This document shows, in pieces, positions 44,817 to 56,834 of a stretch of 64,000 bases of DNA. The notes beneath the pieces are model-generated. The model was not told the DNA's origin and searched no databases. It worked only from the letters and a program-made list of their open reading frames with translations. The position numbers and the translations under genes are program-made. Numbering within the stretch: the first letter of the stretch is position 1; each line of letters begins with the position of its first letter. The stretch comes from Ilyonectria destructans (lineage: Eukaryota; Ascomycota; Sordariomycetes; Hypocreales; Nectriaceae). Where the stretch lies: positions 124,001-188,000 of the forward strand of contig JAHEWK010000011.1 of the NCBI GenBank assembly GCA_020740775.1, read 5' to 3'.

Positions 44817-46748
44817 ATGAACAATACAGCCAGTGGCATCTACTCCAGTGACCAAGTGAGACGATGGAACGCCATAGCTCGCTATGGGTGGCCGATCGTC
44901 ATCAGCAGCAGCACCTGGGCAATCACCGTTGCTTTAATAACTCTCCTTTACCAAGCAGTCGCGGTGCGACTCTTTGTGCCATACACCATGGCTCTCTTCT
45001 CGCGTCTTTCTGAAGATCACCGAGAGTGGTATGTCGACCAGTTCAGAGTGGCCATGGCGAACACGAAGAGCCCTCTTGGTGCACTGGCCAGTACGCCAGC
45101 CCAACGAAGCCTACTTAGCAGTTGGCGCAAAGGGCGCCGCCAGGCCTGGGGTATTGCTTTTCTTTGGCTCCTCGGCGCCATAGTATTGACTGTATTCCCC
45201 TTCCTTCTGCCTCTGGTTCTGGCCAGGGGAATTCCTGTGGTCCAAGGGGTTCCTGGCTCAGTTGAGTTTTGCAGTCCGATGCTTAATTTCAGCACTTGGA
45301 TGGCTTCAGCCCATTACGACAAATTGCTTTCTCTAGACATGATGCGGTCTGTCGACGCGCATGGATACAATTTTAGCGCCACGAATGCCACGTCTGTCGG
45401 CCTCCCCCATGACAAAGACCGGGTCGTGATCTCTTCCGACTGTCCAAACTGGGCGCCCGTCTGCGAGCGGAATAATTCACTCCGAGTTGATATCGACTTC
45501 TGGGTAAAGCAATCCGATTCGGGGGTTGCCAGCGAAACACCGTCCGAAAATGCCGAATTCGGCGTGCTGAACACCTGCTATAAGCTGCAAGGTCGCAGCA
45601 AACTCCTTCAGAAGAGGGCAGACGGGGCGGATACATATGGACTGCTCTATGGTACAACGAATACCGCTAGCGGAACTCCGTATGTGACCGAGGAGTTCAC
45701 CCTTGCGGAGCGGTTTGGATATGGCTACAATTTATTCACCTACTCCAATACGACTAGGAAGTCGCGACAACCCGTCTGGGAGCCCAATAGTACATTGGCC
45801 CACGACGGTGATCTGACAATTCTCTTCTACCATATTGGCAACATTTTGAGCCCAGGTCCAAGCGATGATCCGGTCTTTGGGACCACCAGCGCACCTATCA
45901 ATGGCAGTAAGACGTATATCTACACCCACGGAATCATACCAATTATATGCAACACGAGCTATGCCTACTGCCCCGGCCAAGACGGAGATTGCGTTTCGCT
46001 AAGAGGCAATGATGCGGTTAGTGAATATGTGTACAAGCATGAGAATTCCAGTAACAGGGCAAGTCTGGGCTTCCTCGAACTGATGTGGATTAATACATGG
46101 ATCCCACTGTTTCACGTCATCACTGGCAGCAGCGAGTCGGTCTATGCCAGCCGCACTCTATCCCTCGGATCGACGCAGCTGGCTCCACGGGATATAAGCG
46201 GGCACGCTGAACTTGTCCGTCTAGCCCTCACGAGTCGTATGCTGCTCCTCACTTCTGCCAACCGAGCCGTATCTGGCTGGCTCAAGTATGTCTCACCCGG
46301 TCTCCCAGTGTGGACTGTGGACGTGATGGAGGAGCAGCTAGCCACGTGCCGGCTGACACTAATTGAGCAGCGGGAGAAGATTACAACATCAGCATGGGTG
46401 ATCCTCATCATTGTCCTCATTGGTGGCGTACTCCTGCTTCTGTCTTTCACGGGTCCCTTGCTTCGTTATTTTCTTTGGAAGCGGTTGTGCGTCTTCACGA
46501 TTCGATGGAGGCTACGAACGGCACCGCATTTGCACCGAATAGCACTCGAGCGCGGAGACCCGAGTCTGTTCTGGCCAGGCGATGCAACGGACGAATGGCC
46601 GACTGGAAGGGGCTTTGCGGATAGGGTGGGATTGGTCGAGACTTTCACGGGATACCATGCCGTCTATGCACCTGACGCACAGTTGAGATATGCGCCGAAG
46701 CATACCTCTAGGCGTGCAGATGAAATGGGCTTGACAAGGAGTTCGTAG
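44817..46748 (+). CDS. Hypothetical fungal membrane glycoprotein
   Basis: Intronless 643-aa ORF; the frame is open from 44745 but 44817 is the first ATG. Hydrophobic segments lie at about 25-50, 108-132 and 522-547. The roughly 390 residues between the second and third carry many N-glycosylation sequons (NFS, NAT, NST, NTS, NSS) and several cysteines. That indicates a large lumenal or extracellular domain held by the helices. The short tail after the last helix is basic (FLWKR) and probably cytosolic. I do not recognise the family. No neighbour suggests a role. Confidence 0.8.
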   Translation: MNNTASGIYSSDQVRRWNAIARYGWPIVISSSTWAITVALITLLYQAVAVRLFVPYTMALFSRLSEDHREWYVDQFRVAMANTKSPLGALASTPAQRSLLSSWRKGRRQAWGIAFLWLLGAIVLTVFPFLLPLVLARGIPVVQGVPGSVEFCSPMLNFSTWMASAHYDKLLSLDMMRSVDAHGYNFSATNATSVGLPHDKDRVVISSDCPNWAPVCERNNSLRVDIDFWVKQSDSGVASETPSENAEFGVLNTCYKLQGRSKLLQKRADGADTYGLLYGTTNTASGTPYVTEEFTLAERFGYGYNLFTYSNTTRKSRQPVWEPNSTLAHDGDLTILFYHIGNILSPGPSDDPVFGTTSAPINGSKTYIYTHGIIPIICNTSYAYCPGQDGDCVSLRGNDAVSEYVYKHENSSNRASLGFLELMWINTWIPLFHVITGSSESVYASRTLSLGSTQLAPRDISGHAELVRLALTSRMLLLTSANRAVSGWLKYVSPGLPVWTVDVMEEQLATCRLTLIEQREKITTSAWVILIIVLIGGVLLLLSFTGPLLRYFLWKRLCVFTIRWRLRTAPHLHRIALERGDPSLFWPGDATDEWPTGRGFADRVGLVETFTGYHAVYAPDAQLRYAPKHTSRRADEMGLTRSS

Positions 46749-47491
46749 TAGTAGTGTATTTAACGCCAGGGGGGAACACGAAGTGCTCCAGCCCTCCCTC
46801 GAGGTATGTGGCGTGCGAGAGTCTACCTAGCTATCCAGTTACTACTATATACGAGACAATGACACCTCCCCAACATGCGGTTTACACCAACACCCCTGAG
46901 GACAGATAACACAACTACTATACAACGTAAAGGGGCTTGGACCCCAGTCTTTCAAGGATTATAGAAGAATGGAGTCTACCATTTTTGTGGGTATGGAGAG
47001 CGCCTCTGCCTCTGTCTCTGGAACGTCCAAGTGATTGTGCGGTCAAGAAGGTGATGGTACGTGATAACTTGCACGTGACAAGTGACGATACGAGAATGAG
47101 AAGCCGCAAGTAAATTAGCTCGCAGCTTGACTGGGTGGCAGGAGGGCCCTTGATTAGTAGTTTTGCTACCGGTACTTTTGCTTGGGCGCTGATGGTCACC
47201 TGGCTTGGCGGGAAACGACCCCCAGAGAGCACAAGTTACAACGCTCAACTGCGCAACCACACCTGCGTGCCCAATTCCGCCACGACCACGCTGGAGGCGG
47301 TGGCTGAGGGAGGCGCATATACGCCACCAATTCTGCGTTGATTTAACTTGATGATGGATCCGATACGGTCAATTCGATCAGGGCAATAGTGTTCAATACC
47401 ATGTGGAGACTAAGAATGATGATTGTATTGATCAAGAATTCCTCCGGCCCCCTCTTTTCTCGAGAGGGGTTTTCTAGTCATCTCTCGGCCG
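46749..47491. other. Convergent intergenic region
   Basis: About 740 bp between the tails of the membrane-protein and GRF genes. The ORFs at 46918-47260 (minus) and 47135-47341 (plus) overlap each other and have no domain. Confidence 0.45.
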
Positions 47492-48195
47492 CTAACAACG
47501 ACATTTAAGTCGACCAAAAAACCATTTGCGACGACCGCTATGTAACGGACAGTCAACATTGGGGAATCGCTGAACCCATGTAGGCACCATAGAGGTTGGA
47601 GGAGGCGATCCTTGCGATCCTGCCTGAGTGGTTAGAGTGATGCCTATGTCTCTTATGCGCTTGTCAAGTGAGTGAATATCTGTACCAGTATCATAGACAA
47701 TAGTTGTCGGTGGTGGTATAGCTCCTAAATTGGTCCCGCTGGAAAATCGACTGTGTTTGTTAATTCGTAAGAATTTACAATGGGGTAGGACAATATCACG
47801 CACCTATCGGTAGCCTTGACGTCAGACACGGGAGAGACATTATCGGCCGGGGGTGTCGAGGGCGTCGGAGTGCCTTCAAGTTCTACAGGGTCGTTCTCTT
47901 CCAGATCCTGTTTGAACTTGCATCCCCCAGACGCGCAGGCGTACCATTCCGTCCGGCTAGGTCCGTTCTTTCGGTTTCGGCGGCTGAGATGACCGCACCA
48001 GCACTGAGGGTTGTCAGAGATTATACCACGAGCATCGTCCCAAGTTATGAAGTTGAACTTGTGGAAGCGGTTGCAGAAGTAGAAAGGGCGGCCGGCATGC
48101 CCATGGGGGTTGTTATCGCTGGTCACGCGTCGATCCGAGAAGTGGCTGCAGTCCAAGCAGATGGGAGCTCGAGAAAGCGGGAATCTTTGAGTCAT
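47492..48195 (-). CDS. GRF-type zinc finger protein
   Basis: Exons 48195-47804 and 47750-47492 give 216 aa. The N-terminal half carries a GRF-like pattern: paired CxxC, then GRPFYFCNR and FITWDD (about 35-52). A second Cys cluster follows with CWCGH and YACASGGCKF (about 60-95). GRF fingers bind single-stranded nucleic acid in DNA repair and helicase proteins. The rest is a proline/serine-rich linker and a short basic C-terminus. It is a small stand-alone version with no enzymatic domain; its function is unknown. Confidence 0.78.
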
Positions 48196-50100
48196 CGTTT
48201 TCGTCTGTTGAAAGACTGACGGAGCTCAGTCTGTGCGAATCTTCCTAGTTTGAAGGTTTAGAGAGGAAATTTGTATCGAGAACGAGATACTACGTCGTAT
48301 AAGAAATGGACATGCCTGGGCGCAACTGCGACTTTAATAGCCGGCGTGAGGCCTCTCTAGATAAAAATAGAATTCAACGCACTTTGGTGCCAGGTGTCTT
48401 GGCTCTACTGCCCTGTTACCAGACAATTCCTAGGCAGCATGCGGTAGCTTGCCATCCAGGCAGACTTGCTGGGCTGCAGAAGACGTCGGTTTGATGAAAG
48501 AGACGGCGCCAGTAGTCAGACCCTACTGGTAGGTTATACCCTGCCCCTGTGAAGGGACAAAATAGTCTATCGTCTTTGTAAACTCTATACTTAAGCGAGA
48601 AGTTAGGGCGTGGGGGAGTGGAGTTCTGCGAGGCTGTTTTTAAGCGCCAGCTAAAAAAAAAAAAAAAAAGGTGACATTCAAGCGGTATATGAGATGGCAG
48701 ACAGAAAAAGACCATTGCTGCACAGAAATTCGCTCTTCTAGGACGGCCAGGAATTCGTGTCACTCACTTTTACACTTTTAGTGTGCGATTCTTTCCGCCC
48801 GGCGCTTAGCTGTCACATTCCACTCTGCTGGAGCTGAGCACATGGCCCCGTTGGTAAGAAGGCCTGTGGGCCGCGGCCCATCGCGAAGTGAGGTAACTGG
48901 CCACCTCGAGGTGCCAAGTCCGAGCTGAATACCCCTTGCCTTTTGGGCTGAGGGCCTACGCACCCACGGGTGCGCCACGGCGCGTTGAATTGATCAAGAC
49001 AACCAATCTTGAGGGCGATCCGTGGGCACAGTTGTTGTGATAGCAGGCGACTGGAAGTGCTTAACCGAGAACACCGATGTAGGTAGTCGGCAGAGCCCGC
49101 GACCCTTGCCGAAACAGCTTGCAGTTCGGTTGCCAAGCATTGTTGGCGGCTGTGAAGCACCCGGCATCTGGGGAGTCAGATACTCACGCATTACAAGAGA
49201 GGCCTCCTGGCTGTTCAGGACTTACAGCTATTTCCACATGCGACCAGGTCTGCATGACTGCCTATTACTACAGGCTTAGCAAGCAGCTTTCAGTTGATTC
49301 TATAGAGTACAGAAACAGTATATAGGGCTTGATCTAAAAACCCTAAGTAGCAAGCAGGATTCAGAAGTTACAGAATAACATAAATAACACACAATTCACC
49401 CCAATATCTGACAGTTATTGTACAGTAGTAGGGGTTAGGTCCTGGACCACTTTCTTAAGTTCTTTCTTTGGAGCCTTATTTTTGATACCCTTATCAGTGG
49501 TTCTGATCCAGACACTGGGTCACACTTCGATATGTGTTTAGTTGTGATGCCAAGGACCTGCTATTCGTAACTCGTACGTATACAGCGTCACTGAACCTGA
49601 GCCTAGGGATTTTCTGACACTAGAGTTTCATATGCACTCCAGCTCTGGCTCAAGCTTGCTTTGGGTTTTCTTCGCCCTTTCAACATAATCCTTGTATCGA
49701 GTGTCCGTGTCCCAGTGACGGTTGGAGAACCACACATTATTTACTAAGCACGAGATGCCTCTTGCCTCGAGAGACTGGGAAAAGACCAATGGGAGAACCC
49801 GGAAGCGATACTTGGTAGCACGGTGACAAAAGATTACAAGTGTCATGCTTGTTGCTTGTGCCAGTTCATAATGCATCAATGCTCCATCTCCACTCTTGGG
49901 GTAAGCTCACCACGGCCCGCATCAACGCAGGTTGCCCTGCCAACTCTTGGTAAACTAAGCAAAGCCACGGGTCAGCGTTATCACAGTGTGAAATTTACCC
50001 TCAAGTCTTTACATCTCCCCCACTCCTGCATGGGCAAACTCTCGTCGCACTTCTTCATTCGATTTCTGTCAAGTAGTCCTAGAACTTCATCATTCATTGT
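48196..50100. other. Gene-poor 1.9-kb region
   Basis: Contains an A17 homopolymer at 48653-48669 and several short ORFs on both strands without domains or start context. Nothing is recognisable as an RNA gene, repeat family or relic. Its left end is promoter for the GRF gene. Confidence 0.45.
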
Positions 50101-53100
50101 TTATACTATCTCTGCATCTTTATACGAGGAACATATGGTTGCTAACAGCGTATCAAAATTAGCCAACTGGCTGTCATCTCCCATACTGTCCCATGACTCA
50201 GAATCCAAGATGCTAGACATGTCAGCGAGGTAGTCAGGTTGTTGACCCATCGCCTCCTCCTGGAGCGGGATGTTCGCTGCAAGGTTCCAAGGGGACGGAA
50301 CCACGTCGATGGCTCGGGCACTGTACTGGAAAGAATGTGATCCCATCGCCACACCGCTGTCCGCACTAGATGCCGTTGAAGTCTCCTCCGGTGCTATATA
50401 GTCAGGACTCATCTCCGGTAAATCGCCAACCGACGTCGGAGAGCCAGAGGTTCGGTTCAGGTGGAAGCGCTCGAAGATGGCGTCTATCCCCCTGCGCAGC
50501 GTCTCCTGCAACTCGCGCTCCGAGACGCCCAGTCTCGGGCTCAGTCCGTCGCTGCGAAGCTGTTCCAGCAGGATAGGCACCCCGTGGCGCTGGCTGAACT
50601 CGCGCAGCAAGCAAAAGTCCTCGGACAGGTCCGAGTCGACGTAGATGGACGAGGGTTGCGGGCGGTCCGGGAACAAGACTCTCCAGATGGCGAGCCACTG
50701 CTCCTGGACTGGCCCAGGCTTAGACTTGCGCCGGAGCTGCTTGTTCTTGTCGTGCGAGATCCCTTCCAGCTTGACCGTCGGGATCCGCTGGCACGTCCTC
50801 TCCACAGCGTGGCGGTCGTACGAAGAGAAGTCCTCAAACACCATGAAGCAGGTGGCGCAGTAAAAGGCGGGCGTGTGTTGTCTAACCAGGTGTTGCTTTA
50901 CGTAGCTGATGGCAGTCAGCCTTTTGAACAAGCATATACGGTGCTTGTCCGGGTCAAGCTTCCAGAAGGGGCAGGCAAGGTATTTCGACCTCACGGGGCA
51001 GCTGGGCTGGTGCGCTTTAGGCCTCTTGGGCTGACGTCGATCGCCTCCATCCTCGTTGTTGTCTTCATCACCAGAGTTCCCATTATTTTCCCGTGGGCGC
51101 TTTCGCCGGGGTTCTAACGTGGTCAGGCTCGAGGCGGCCGGAGACACGCTCGGTGCCCCTTGGGTCGAGGATGCGGTCGCTTTATCCCCTGCGCCAGCTC
51201 TGTTCTTTGTCTTGGCCTCTGTATCAGCCTGCAATGCTAGAACCAAGCGAGATAGAAGACGTTTGAAGAAGCGAAATCCAATACTGTTCTGCTCTCGATA
51301 ATCCACGTCTTCGGAGTCACTAGGTATGGAAAGGATGTCATCGGTTAAAGGCGTCTCCACGACGGATACGGTATGTGTGGAGATAGAATCGGCATCTATA
51401 AATGCGTCAGGGATGATGAAGGAATGGAATTTTGGAGGTGACACTTACTATCTGCGATATAAGAAGAGGTTGACTTGCCACCGCAGACAATGTGCCGACC
51501 TGTCTCGAGATCGGCCTTGCTGACGGTGACAAGATTCACCCAGTCAGGCCTGTGTCCCAAAGAATTGCTTGTGCCATGAGTTGATCCCGTTGCATCGTAG
51601 ACCTCATGCCAGTAAAAGACACTGTGGAGCCTTTTGGCCATCTTCAAATGGAACCTGGACCCCTTCAGAAAGTGGAATCCATCCAAGACTGTGGTACCAG
51701 AAGCCGCCGCGGCTTTTAGAAGCAGGCCAAAAGGAAGTTCGAGTCCTGGGCAGGACTCGGGCCGACGTGCGGTTGCGAAGCCGTGCACGATTACTGGCAT
51801 CAGCATATCTCCCAGTAGCTTGTGCCAGCTAGGTTCCTGTTTGGAATGCATAGCAGTCACGCCTTCTTCGATCACGTTGATGTCAAATTCTAGTACACGC
51901 GGGCTTTGGGTCGGCGGATTCGGGGACTTCCCTGCGTGGTTGGCTGGGTAGTGCATCCTCTGCACGGGATCTGAAATGCTCGTCAGTCACACATGCGTCG
52001 TGAAGTCGAAATCTAATGCAAGAGGAGCTGACCACGTTCACCAGGAGCCGAAGGCTTAGTTATCCAATGGGATTGCCTAGACCTGACGTCGCCATCGTTT
52101 AGTGCTTGCCCTCCACCAAGACTTGTCTGTGATAAGTTGCCGTCTCTGAAGATCTGTACATCTAAGCTGAGGTCGAGCATGGGAATGGGCGGGCTCGTAA
52201 TGACAGGTCTGCAGCTGGTGACGGAGTTGTTTCGAGGGGGGTGAATCGCAGAAGCCAGCCAGGCCAGCTGCTCAGCACACTCCACGATTGAGTAAGCCCG
52301 CCCATCAACAGTTACAAAAAGATGAGACCCATCGGTCTGTGCGGCAATACTGGTGTCATCGGAAAGCATGGCTTGACGATGATCAGCAGTCGAAGTATAA
52401 AGCTGTGTACAGAAGTATTGGATGAACTTACCTTTAGACCTGACTCTATCACTACTTCCCAACACTTCTTCAAGGACTTTCAGGAGCACTGTACCCGCAG
52501 AAGGCCACATCTGGGCAAAGTATTCCCGGACTGTTATTGCTTGTGCCTCATCCGACGAGCAGGTCACCGTAACTACCTCTGATATACTCGTTGGCGAAGC
52601 CCATCTCGATTGAACCACACCGTATGTGGGGTATATACGGGCTCTCAAGGGCGCCAACAAGAGGCGGAACGTGCAGTGGTGCCTGGGCGGGACTATCCGC
52701 TTGCTGATTCTCTCCGAGGGAAGCTTGTCCAGAATTGTCTGACGGATGTCGTCGATTGCAAGGCGTAATTCTGTTACACCCCGTTGCAGTGAGCATTCTT
52801 TACAGAGATTCGTAATCAACCAACTGTAGGCGGAGCTGTCAAGTATAATCTTGTTGTACCTGGGGACCTCTTCCGGGAAAATAATTTCTTCCTCCTGGTC
52901 CTCTACTCCGTCAAATAACTCACCCTGATCATTGTCTGGCTTATCCACTCTGGCATTGTTTTCCCACATGTTCATCTTGTCGAGGAGAGACATGCCATCT
53001 GGGTCCGCTTTACGGGCGTCTCCAGAGGCATCATCGTCGGTATCAAACAAGAGCCTTTCGATCTCCGTGGCAATTTCTCTGGGCCATTGGGTGAGCCTCG

Positions 53101-55194
53101 TCCTTACTTCTCTTGGGGTTATTCGTAACGAGTTACAGAAAGCTTACCTGTGGTGCTTGTGGATAAAGTACATGACGTCTCGGTTGAGTTGTGAGGGCTT
53201 CTCGCAGCCAATCTTGATCGCAAAGGCCTTGATGAGCTCGGGGAGCGACCTGCGAAGTTCCGGCCTACCCGCGGAGTCTATGTGATGCTGGAGGTTGTTG
53301 TGGATGTTGTGGGAAAGCTCAAATATGTAGTTCTGGGTATTGGCCGGGTCCACAGAAGTCGCCGCCGAGTAGGTAGTCCGCGCATCTTCCTCGTCCTCAT
53401 CTTGCCGTATAGCTGAGACGAGCTCATGGGGTTTCGACAGAGCATTCGGATTTCCACCCGGGTTGGTGCATGAGGCGTATCCAGAGTCTGTATAGGATAT
53501 TTCATCGTCCACAAAGCCTTTTGCAGGTACCTCAAGGACTTTGGCTTCTTCATGCTTGATATCAGCAGGAGCAGATTCGGGGTTGCCAACGTTCAAGTCT
53601 GGCCAGTCAATGTTCTCCAGGCCTATTATTTGCGTGGGCGGTACTGTGAGGCTTTCATCTTCGCCAACGGCACTCGGAAAACCATCTACGCTGTACATGT
53701 CCTCCTCGGTCGGGTGGTCCAAATTCGAAGGGCTTTTCTTCTCGACCATGGGGTCCAGGAATGCCTCAGCGCGCCTGAGAGTCTGTACATCTAGGTCCGT
53801 CACGTAGCTCTGCCCGTCCTGGAGCTTGATGAGGATCTCGTCATCAGTCGACAGCATTGTGCCGTCTTCGGCTAGACGCCTGGGACTGTCAAACCCGACC
53901 ATGGCGCGCTTCTTCATCGTCATCTGACTCTTGTCAAACCCCCAGGACGAAGGATAGTCGCGCCGGTGCTTACCCAAAAGGGACACGCCGCTACGCGAGT
54001 GTGTGAGTCCGCACGAGTTTTGCACCCCTCCCGCCGGGTTGGCCTCGACCGGTTCCTCCTGCTGCACGATGCGCAAGACACATGCATCTAGATGCTCGTA
54101 GAAGTCCTGGGCATTGGTGAAGGTCTGCGAGCAAGTGCTGCACTTTCCGGTGGCGTCTGAGGCGTAGCCGGTAAGCTTTTTATTAGTATCGGCGGCCGAC
54201 TTCTTACGCCTACTAGGAGGAGTCTGCTCAACATCGTGAATAGCGGTCAAGTGGCGCTTGAAGACGTCGGCGCGGTTAAACGACTTCTCAGCCGCGGAAC
54301 CAGAGCCGGGGCAGAAGCCGCATACCATGGTGCCCTTATAGTGGGTTAGAGTGTGACGGATCTTGTCATACTTGCGAGCAAAGCCCTTGACGTGATACTC
54401 GCATGTTACGATGGGGCACTTCTCAGGGCGCTCTTTTTGGTGGGCAAGCATGTGCGACTGGAACGAGACGCTGCTGCGCTTCTGTTCTCTCGGGTCGACT
54501 GGAGGCTGGAAGTAGGAGGGCGCGAAACTTGTACCATACCGGAGGAATCCGGGGCTGTGCGTGCTCGTCTGAGGTGAGGGAGTTGTCGTAGGAGACGCAG
54601 AGTAAAGGCTTGGTGTGGGGCACTCTTGTGGGTGCATTGTCATGCTTGTGAAGCTCGGATGTATGAGGGAAGGGTCTAGAGGCGAACGTGACTTGGTGAG
54701 TCGCGGGTGAGGAGAAATACTAGACGGAGGATTCAGGAATACGTGACAACTTACCGACGAATCCTGGCGGCATGGGGATGTTAAGCCAATCGTCGTAGGC
54801 TTTCATATCTGGCGCGAACGAAAACGAATACTCATCGGAAACATACTCATCGGGAGGGTACTCGTCGTTGACCCCGTCGAAGACCCTAACGCTGGACTTC
54901 ACGTCGAGGTTCTGGGGTGCCCACTCTGGAACCGAGTGGAGCTGGCCATGTTTCGACGAGGGCGGTCCCTAGGTTCATCGGACCTGTTAGCAACCGACAG
55001 GCACATGAACAAGACCAAATGAGATGAGAGCCTACCTCGTTGCTCTCAGCCTGGTGGCCATCAGCACTGACCGCGTTCATCGTGGGATTCGTTGATAGAG
55101 TCGGCGATGCTGAATCAGCCATGGTCGGCGTGGTGAATGGCTCAGAGCTGGGCTGAAGGACGAGGTGATATCCCGGCGTGTTCGCATCCGCCAT
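50101..55194 (-). CDS. Large C2H2 zinc-finger protein (one long gene model)
   Basis: Seven exons (55194-55036, 54968-54755, 54675-53148, 53078-52432, 52371-52036, 51970-51449, 51395-50101) join in frame to 1566 aa. The N-terminal part has C2H2-type fingers within ECPTPSLY...: KCPIVTCEYHVKGFARKYDKIRH and VCGFCPGSGSAAEKSFNRADVFKRHL, plus KCSTCSQTFTNAQDFYEHLDAC. The middle (about 640-1135) holds an alpha-helical region with MSLLDKMNMWE and a conserved-looking C-terminal block with PGLELPFGLLLKA. The last exon has further finger-like pairs (LACPFWKLDPDKHRICL, YCATCFMVFEDFSSYDRHA), a nuclear basic patch and an acidic tail. The final intron could be unspliced, ending a first protein at 51396 and leaving the last exon as a separate gene. 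Confidence 0.7.
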
Positions 55195-56380
55195 CTCTCA
55201 GCCGCGCCTCTAATCCCAAGCTAATTAACCTCTGTTATGTCTCTCAACGGGAGACTGTGGACAAAGTTGGATTCGCGCGTAAGTGTGGTGCCTCACTTCA
55301 CGTCACGTGGCCCAGCACAACTAGCTGCAAGCACAACTTTGTGATGCCACCAATGTGTCTTCCACCTTCATTGGTCCGGAACTTGCCCCTATCCCACATG
55401 TGATAACGGACTATCCAATCACAGCGAAACGCACCTACGTGGTCACCAGCCAATCCGCTGCGGCTGGTGTGATTGTCTTGTGTCTCGGCTGCTGTGAGAA
55501 AGCTCAATTGTGGTGAATACTCCAGCGCGACGTTCCGTGCACTGAGAGACATCGCGGCATCAATAAACCGTGTAGATTATGTCTAATCTGTGTAGGGGTC
55601 TGCTTCGGAATTAGACACTATACTTATAGACGAATCACCTTCACATTGAAAATTAGTATTCAAGAGACATGTTTCCTCATCACGGTGGTTCAGCAGAAGC
55701 ATCAAGAAGCGCCATCTTACGCGCCTATAAACGATATCCACTGCAAAGCGTTAAAACAAATATCCTTTCCCTTTTTATGAAGATTTCAACTTCTTGCTAT
55801 GTCTACCAGATTGAATCTCTCAGCTTCGGCGACCAGTGATGGCAGGTGAGTGGCTCCTAACGACCCTGGATACTTCATGACTACAGAATTAATGCGGAAT
55901 CAGACCTATAAAATACAAGTGTCATGTGATTCTTGGCAGATACCTCTCTAGCTCACCTACCATTACTGAGAAGCTAGCGTTTCCCCAGGTCACCACGGCA
56001 GGACTCAGCAACATTACCCAGAGACAAGAGGAAGCAGAACTTTTTCTAAATGCTTGGCAGCTCACGTGGGATCAGAAGCAAAACCGCAGTTAGATGGTTC
56101 CAGAACGTATTGATGGGGGGATTCAAAAATTCCAGACGTCAAGAGGCGGCATTCAAGTCCTAGGATGAACGCAGCGGCTAGCTGTTGTCACGAGCGCAAG
56201 GAGGTAGCCGACATCCTTTGGTCGGTTCGATGGACTCAGGTATATGGCAGGAAAACTGACGTATATAGTGAGATATATCCGGAATAGTAGCGACTCCAGG
56301 TCAAACGAATCGACTGCTGGCTTTATTCTTTGTCAACTCGATTACCCAGGTACAAGTCCTTCGAGTTGCTTTATGTAGAA
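55195..56380. other. Intergenic flank of the retrotransposon
   Basis: About 1.2 kb from the C2H2 start to the element. It holds the C2H2 promoter on the left. There is no recognisable gene. The last five bases (TAGAA) are the target-site copy. Confidence 0.5.
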
Positions 56381-56631
56381 TGTTACATTTTGGGGTCATT
56401 TCCTAGATAACACGACTTTCCTCTCCTTCTCAGACCACATAGTCGGCCCTGTGACCACGATCCCGGTCCCCGGGACCCACAGGGCCCCGGCCCCTGTGCG
56501 GCGGCGACGGACTGCCGCCTCCGGCAGCAGCCGTCTTCATCATGTATAAAGACGGGCTCTAGGCCCGTCCTTTAGCTAGAAATCAAGAGCTTTCATCATC
56601 ATCAGTGTGATCCTATCCACTCAGTGTGACA
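56381..56631 (+). repeat. 5' LTR
   Basis: 251 bp, TG...CA. It contains a TATA-like TATAAA at 56545-56550 followed at once by a 7-bp stem with a 5-nt loop (56551-56557 and 63-69), and a second nested inverted repeat at 56445-56486. Its copy is 61929-62179. Confidence 0.95.
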
Positions 56632-56834
56632 GTTATGCGCCCGGTTTGCCCTCGCTATTGAATTAGCCCTCCTATGAGCCCTCCTTCTAGCTCGATTCTT
56701 TGAGCCCTCTTTTTTTCCCTCTTTTTGGCTCCTAGCTTAGCCCTCCTTTTCCTTCCTTTAGAGACCGATCTGTTATCTCTCTTTAGGTTAGATCAAAAGC
56801 TTCCGCTGCCGCCCTCTCCCACCTGTTGGACCCA

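Noticed and set aside
48653..48669. A17 run as a sign of a retroposed sequence
   Set aside because: No target duplication or coding sequence precedes it; a simple homopolymer explains it.
56210..56260. Possible tRNA B-box (ggttcgatg)
   Set aside because: No cloverleaf or A-box can be fitted around it.
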